DNA from: DASZKW01 sp035552775
Lineage (GTDB): Bacteria; Actinomycetota; Acidimicrobiia; Acidimicrobiales; Palsa-688
Length of the DNA stretch: 29,865 nucleotides
Direction: 5' to 3'
Assembly: GCA_035552775.1 (NCBI GenBank)
Contig: DASZKW010000102.1
Span: 1 to 29,865 of the forward strand
In this document: piece after piece, positions 27,115 to 29,865 of the stretch
Position numbering within the stretch: position 1 is the stretch's first letter
Layout of the letters: every line of letters begins with the position of its first letter
The notes under the pieces: model-generated
Seen by the model: only the letters and a program-made list of their open reading frames with translations
What the model was told of the DNA's origin: nothing
Database searches by the model: none
Program-made: the position numbers and the translations under genes

Positions 27115-28542
27115 ATGACAACTGTTGCCCTGCCCACCGTCGTCGCGCCTGCGCTCGGAGCCGAAGCCGACCTGGTGCGAAGGGCAGCTCGCGCCGACGA
27201 GGATGCCTTCTGCGAGCTGTACCGCCGTCACGCGCAGACAGCTTGGCGGCTGGCTCACGCCGTGACCCTGACCCGGCAGGAGGCGGCGGGCGCGGCCGCC
27301 GAAGGATTCGTCCGCGTCCTGAGAGCAGTGCGCCGCCATCAGGTGTCGGCCGCCGACCCGTTTCGACCCCTGGTCCTCGCCGGCGTGTACCGCTCGTCGA
27401 CGGACCGCCTCCGCCGCTACGACCAGCCGGCGGCGGTCCCCGCGCCGGACTCGGGTGCGGGCTCGATCGAAGCCGTGTTCGTCGAGGCTGCGTTCCGCAG
27501 CCTGCCCGAACGTTGGCGCGCCGCGCTGTGGCTGACCGAGGTCGAGGGCTTGACCGCCGACCAGGTGGCCCCCGTTCTCGGTGTCTCGTCCGCGGTGGCC
27601 ACCCAACTCGCCGGAAGGGGTGGGCGCGCCTTGGCGGACCGCCACCGCCAGGCCGGCCAGGAGCCCCCGGAGTTCGTCGGCGCCGCCCTGCGCCCCCTCG
27701 CCGCGACAATGCCCGCAGGTCTGGCCGCCATCGCCACAGAGGCTTGGCGCGCGTCGGTAGCTTCGGACCCGACGGGGCGGTTCGTCCCGTCACTCGGGTG
27801 GGTGGGCGAGCGGGCCGGTCGCCCCCTGGCGGTCGTCGTGGGGGGGATCCTGGCCCTCGGCCTCGTGGGCGTCGGGGTGCTCGGCCAGCGGGCGCCGCTC
27901 GACGTCACGGTACCGGCCGCGGCCGAGGGTCAACCGGCGCCGTCGAGCCTGCCTGGCGTCCCTCCGGCCTCGAACAGCGCCGGCTCGAGCTCTACGGATA
28001 CCGGTAACTTCCTCGTGGGTGCCGGCGGCACTGCCTCGTTCCTCCCCACCGGCGCGGTGACGTCGTCCGGCGCGGCGACATCGACCGGCTCGGGCACCCC
28101 GCCCACGGCGGCCGCCACTTCTCCCAACCCGACGTTGCCGGGCGCCGGCGGGTCGACGGCGGCGCCGGGCGCCGGGAGGACAGGCTCCCCGGCCGCGCCG
28201 GTTCCCACCACGGCGAAGCCGAGCCCGGGCAAGGGCACGACTGGCGGTACCAGTGGCACGACACCTTCCACCACAACTCCCAACCAGTTGTCGATCAGCA
28301 CCACCAACGGGTTGGCGGTTACCGTCCCCAACCCGCTCAACCCGCCGTCGGCGGCTCCACTGGCGACGGCCACCCTGCTCTCGCCCACCTGCACACTCAG
28401 CGTCGACCTGCTGGGTATCCAGGTGGGGCAGTGCCCAACGCCGACGGCGACAGCGGCAGGCGGCGCGACGACCACCGCCAGCACCACGACGCCCACCACT
28501 GCCACCCAGCCATTGCTCGGCTTGGTCCTACCCCCCCTCTAG
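27115..28542 (+). CDS. ECF sigma factor with transmembrane segment and PT-rich tail
   Basis: Residues 18-75 resemble sigma-70 region 2 (EADLVRRAARADEDAFCELY). Residues 122-178 resemble region 4 (FRSLPERWRAALWLTEVEGL followed by TADQVAPVLGVSSAVATQLA), so this is an extracytoplasmic-function sigma factor. It continues through a linker into a membrane helix at 238-257 (PLAVVVGGILALGLVGVGVLG). The remaining roughly 215 residues, rich in Pro, Thr, Ser, Gly and Ala, should lie outside the cell. Two Cys near the end (P-T-C-T-L-S and Q-C-P-T-P) could pair. Such fusions suggest membrane-held sigma activity released by a signal or proteolysis. No separate anti-sigma gene follows. Start ATG 27115 has a strong ribosome binding site. 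Confidence 0.85.
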   Translation: MTTVALPTVVAPALGAEADLVRRAARADEDAFCELYRRHAQTAWRLAHAVTLTRQEAAGAAAEGFVRVLRAVRRHQVSAADPFRPLVLAGVYRSSTDRLRRYDQPAAVPAPDSGAGSIEAVFVEAAFRSLPERWRAALWLTEVEGLTADQVAPVLGVSSAVATQLAGRGGRALADRHRQAGQEPPEFVGAALRPLAATMPAGLAAIATEAWRASVASDPTGRFVPSLGWVGERAGRPLAVVVGGILALGLVGVGVLGQRAPLDVTVPAAAEGQPAPSSLPGVPPASNSAGSSSTDTGNFLVGAGGTASFLPTGAVTSSGAATSTGSGTPPTAAATSPNPTLPGAGGSTAAPGAGRTGSPAAPVPTTAKPSPGKGTTGGTSGTTPSTTTPNQLSISTTNGLAVTVPNPLNPPSAAPLATATLLSPTCTLSVDLLGIQVGQCPTPTATAAGGATTTASTTTPTTATQPLLGLVLPPL

Positions 28543-28618
28543 CCACCAGCAAAGGTAGCCATCAGCGAAACAGTGGTCGGTTGATGCGAAAAGGTCATGG
28601 CACGCGGGCTGCGGCCCG

Positions 28619-28832
28619 CCCAAATGCGCGGTGGCGCGGGGGGCCGATTCGGGGATGCACGGGAACTCACGGAAACCGTGCGATTTGCTGCACCTGCGAA
28701 TCCGGGGCCGCGCGTACCAAGGCGAGCGTTGCTACGTCGACTCCCCGAGGAACGAAGGTCCAGGTTAACCGTCCGAGTCGGCGACAGCATTGTCGACGTA
28801 GCAACGCTCGCCTTTGTAACCCTGCATTTGGG
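28619..28832. repeat. palindromic element, copy 2, with terminal inverted repeats
   Basis: The ends are cccaaatgc at 28619-28627 and its complement gcatttggg at 28824-28832. The left half shares with the element at 2857-2973 the cccaaatgcgc end, the core cacggaaaccgtg (28668-28680) flanked by tgcac on both sides, and ccggggccgcgcgta. The right half holds an additional 23-bp perfect inverted repeat. There is no room for a transposase, so if mobile it would be non-autonomous. Confidence 0.65.
28719..28814. repeat. 23-bp perfect inverted repeat with a 50-nt loop
   Basis: The arms at 28719-28741 and 28792-28814 are perfectly complementary over 23 bases (aaggcgagcgttgctacgtc plus three more). They are separated by 50 bases. 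Perfect conservation of both arms suggests recent origin or selection on the structure. It lies inside the larger element at 28619-28832 and could act as a terminator for the sigma gene, as a transposon end pair, or as a structured RNA. Confidence 0.9.
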
Positions 28833-28969
28833 TGCCGGCGCTGGGGCCGGACCACCGAGCCCGGCCCTCGTAGGGGGACCGGATCCGGGATAGTGAACAT
28901 CGAACAACGCCGCCCCACGGCCGGCGGCGGCGATCGCCGGCCGGCCGCCGGCCGGTAGCCTCCCCAGGG

Positions 28970-29865
28970 ATGGACCTAGGCGGAACCTGGTTGGCGTGTG
29001 AGGCAGACGACGCCCGCCGGCGCAGCTTCCCCGATCCTGCAACCGACGACGCCGACTGGGTGCCGGTACCCGTGCCGGGGCACTGGCGCAACGTCGCCGC
29101 CTTCGCCGCATCCGACGGGCCGCTGCTCTACCGGCGCCGGTTCGAGACCCCAGCCGGCTCCGGCCCGGGCCCGGAGGCCACCAGCGACGCCGGGCTCGGC
29201 CCGCGGGCGTCCAGCGACGCCCGACCGGGCCCCGAGACCACCAGCGGTGCCGGGCCGGACGCGGAGGCTGCCAGCAGGGCGTGGTTGACCTTCGACGGGT
29301 TGTTCTACCAGGGCGACGTGTGGCTCGACGGCTCCTATCTCGGGGACACGGAGGGCTACTTCGCCCCACAGACCTTCGAGGTCACCTCGCATATGGCCGA
29401 GCGCGGCGAGCACCTGGTCGCCGTGGAAGTGGCCTGCAATCGCGAGGCCGACCTCGCCGCCAAGCGCAACCTGACGGGGATCTTCCAGCACTGGGACTGC
29501 ATTGCCGAGGACTGGAACCCGGGCGGCATCTGGGCGCCGGTGCGTATATGGACCACGGGCCCGGTCCGTATCGCCACCCTGAGGGTCACCTGTCCCGAGG
29601 CGTCCGCGGAGCGGGCCACCCTCGAGCTGGAGGCGACCCTCGACGCCACCGACGCGGTGAGCGCCGTCCTCGACACCACCGTGACACCGCTCGCCGCCGC
29701 GGCCGGCGCCAAACCGGGCCCGGCCGGACCCGGAGGCCACCAGCAGGGCCCCGCCGGACCTGGAGGCCACCAGCAGGGCCCGGCCGGACCCGGAGGCCAC
29801 CAGCAGGGCCCGGCCGGACCCGGAGGCCACCAGCAGGGCCCGGTCGGACCCGGAGGCCACCAGCA
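28970..29865 (+). CDS. glycoside hydrolase family 2 protein, N-terminal part
   Basis: The gene runs off the right edge; 298 codons are visible. The start MDLGGTWLACEADD, then DADWVPVPVPGHWRN and LLYRRRFETP, then WLTFDGLFYQGDVWLDGSYL and EGYFAPQTFEVT, form the N-terminal sugar-binding jelly-roll of GH2 enzymes (beta-galactosidase, glucuronidase, mannosidase). W-N-P-G-G-I-W begins the immunoglobulin-like second domain. The catalytic barrel is beyond the window. Two low-complexity inserts occur: residues about 62-103 (degenerate PGPEATSDAG repeats) and the collagen-like GPAGPGGHQQ array at the edge. ATG 28970 follows a weak AGGG. No signal peptide is seen, so it may be cytoplasmic. Confidence 0.85.
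   Translation, partial: MDLGGTWLACEADDARRRSFPDPATDDADWVPVPVPGHWRNVAAFAASDGPLLYRRRFETPAGSGPGPEATSDAGLGPRASSDARPGPETTSGAGPDAEAASRAWLTFDGLFYQGDVWLDGSYLGDTEGYFAPQTFEVTSHMAERGEHLVAVEVACNREADLAAKRNLTGIFQHWDCIAEDWNPGGIWAPVRIWTTGPVRIATLRVTCPEASAERATLELEATLDATDAVSAVLDTTVTPLAAAAGAKPGPAGPGGHQQGPAGPGGHQQGPAGPGGHQQGPAGPGGHQQGPVGPGGHQ
29717..29865 (+). repeat. 30-nt tandem repeat in the GH2 gene, reaching the edge
   Basis: About five copies of a 30-base unit encode the decapeptide GPAGPGGHQQ in frame. Copies differ by one or two bases (cggccgga to cgccgga, and a final gtcgga giving GPVGPGGHQQ). The array continues past the window end, so its true length is unknown. A degenerate relative with the same ggaggccaccagc core lies at about 29160-29270 in the same gene. 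Confidence 0.93.

Larger units (their letters stand above)
28543..28969. other. intergenic stretch with repeated element
   Basis: This 427-base gap between the sigma factor and the glycoside hydrolase is mostly filled by the element at 28619-28832. From about 28915 to 28955 it carries a GC-rich self-complementary run (cggcgatcgccg and ggccggccgccggccgg) that may form a hairpin before the hydrolase. Short minus-strand frames through the region are translations of the repeats. No gene is supported. Confidence 0.6.

Noticed and set aside
28539..29369. Minus-strand open frames over the repeat element and GH2 start
   Set aside because: They translate inverted repeats and the antisense of a clear GH2 domain; no family signature is seen.
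28976..29860. Minus-strand frame with repeated ASGSGRALLV units
   Set aside because: It is the antisense reading of the 30-nt GH2 repeat. The plus strand has the GH2 motifs and a sensible start.

Overview
The window is about 30 kb of very GC-rich, gene-dense DNA from an actinobacterium. A WhiB iron-sulfur regulator, a recC-recB-recD operon, a ceoB/ceoC-like TrkA pair, an ECF sigma factor fused to a membrane segment, and a secreted-type RCC1 protein with 'LNVTATD'-type C-terminal repeats all point to Actinomycetota. An uncultured member of the Acidimicrobiia is my best guess, but this is inference. No rRNA, tRNA, CRISPR array or complete insertion sequence was seen.

Layout. 1-2095 (-): RCC1 beta-propeller protein, cut by the left edge. 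2108-2839 (+): nitroreductase. 2857-2973: palindromic element. 3052-3843 (-): AlkA/HhH-GPD DNA glycosylase. 3893-4623 (-): VapBC-type toxin-antitoxin pair. 4875-14373 (+): recC, recB, recD, closely coupled and carrying several in-frame minisatellites. 14415-15536 (-): TauE/SafE permease, convergent with recD; both stop codons lie in one 15-nt tandem repeat. 15936-16253 (-): TatA, divergent from 16260-17195 (+): glutamate formiminotransferase. 17258-17533 (-): WhiB, divergent from 17656-18195 (+): macrodomain hydrolase.

18447-21578 (+) holds a tightly overlapping three-gene operon. It encodes an acyl-CoA-dehydrogenase-fold flavoprotein without the usual catalytic Glu, a PhnD-like binding-protein-fold protein without a signal peptide or transporter partners, and a diiron ferritin-like protein fused to a TusA-like domain that has lost its Cys-Pro. 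I recognise no described pathway here, and it is the best candidate in the window for an undescribed system.

26820-21612 (-) reads as one five-gene operon: MoxR-type AAA ATPase, VWA protein, two TrkA-type RCK proteins, and a small hypothetical protein. 27115-28542 (+) is an ECF sigma factor with a transmembrane segment and a long Pro/Thr/Ser-rich tail. 28619-28832 carries a relative of the palindromic element at 2857. 28970-29865 (+) is a glycoside hydrolase family 2 enzyme that runs off the right edge inside a collagen-like 30-nt repeat.

A theme across the window is short in-frame tandem repeats (15, 18, 24 and 30 nt units) inside otherwise conserved enzymes. One of them lies between two catalytic residues of the RecB nuclease.
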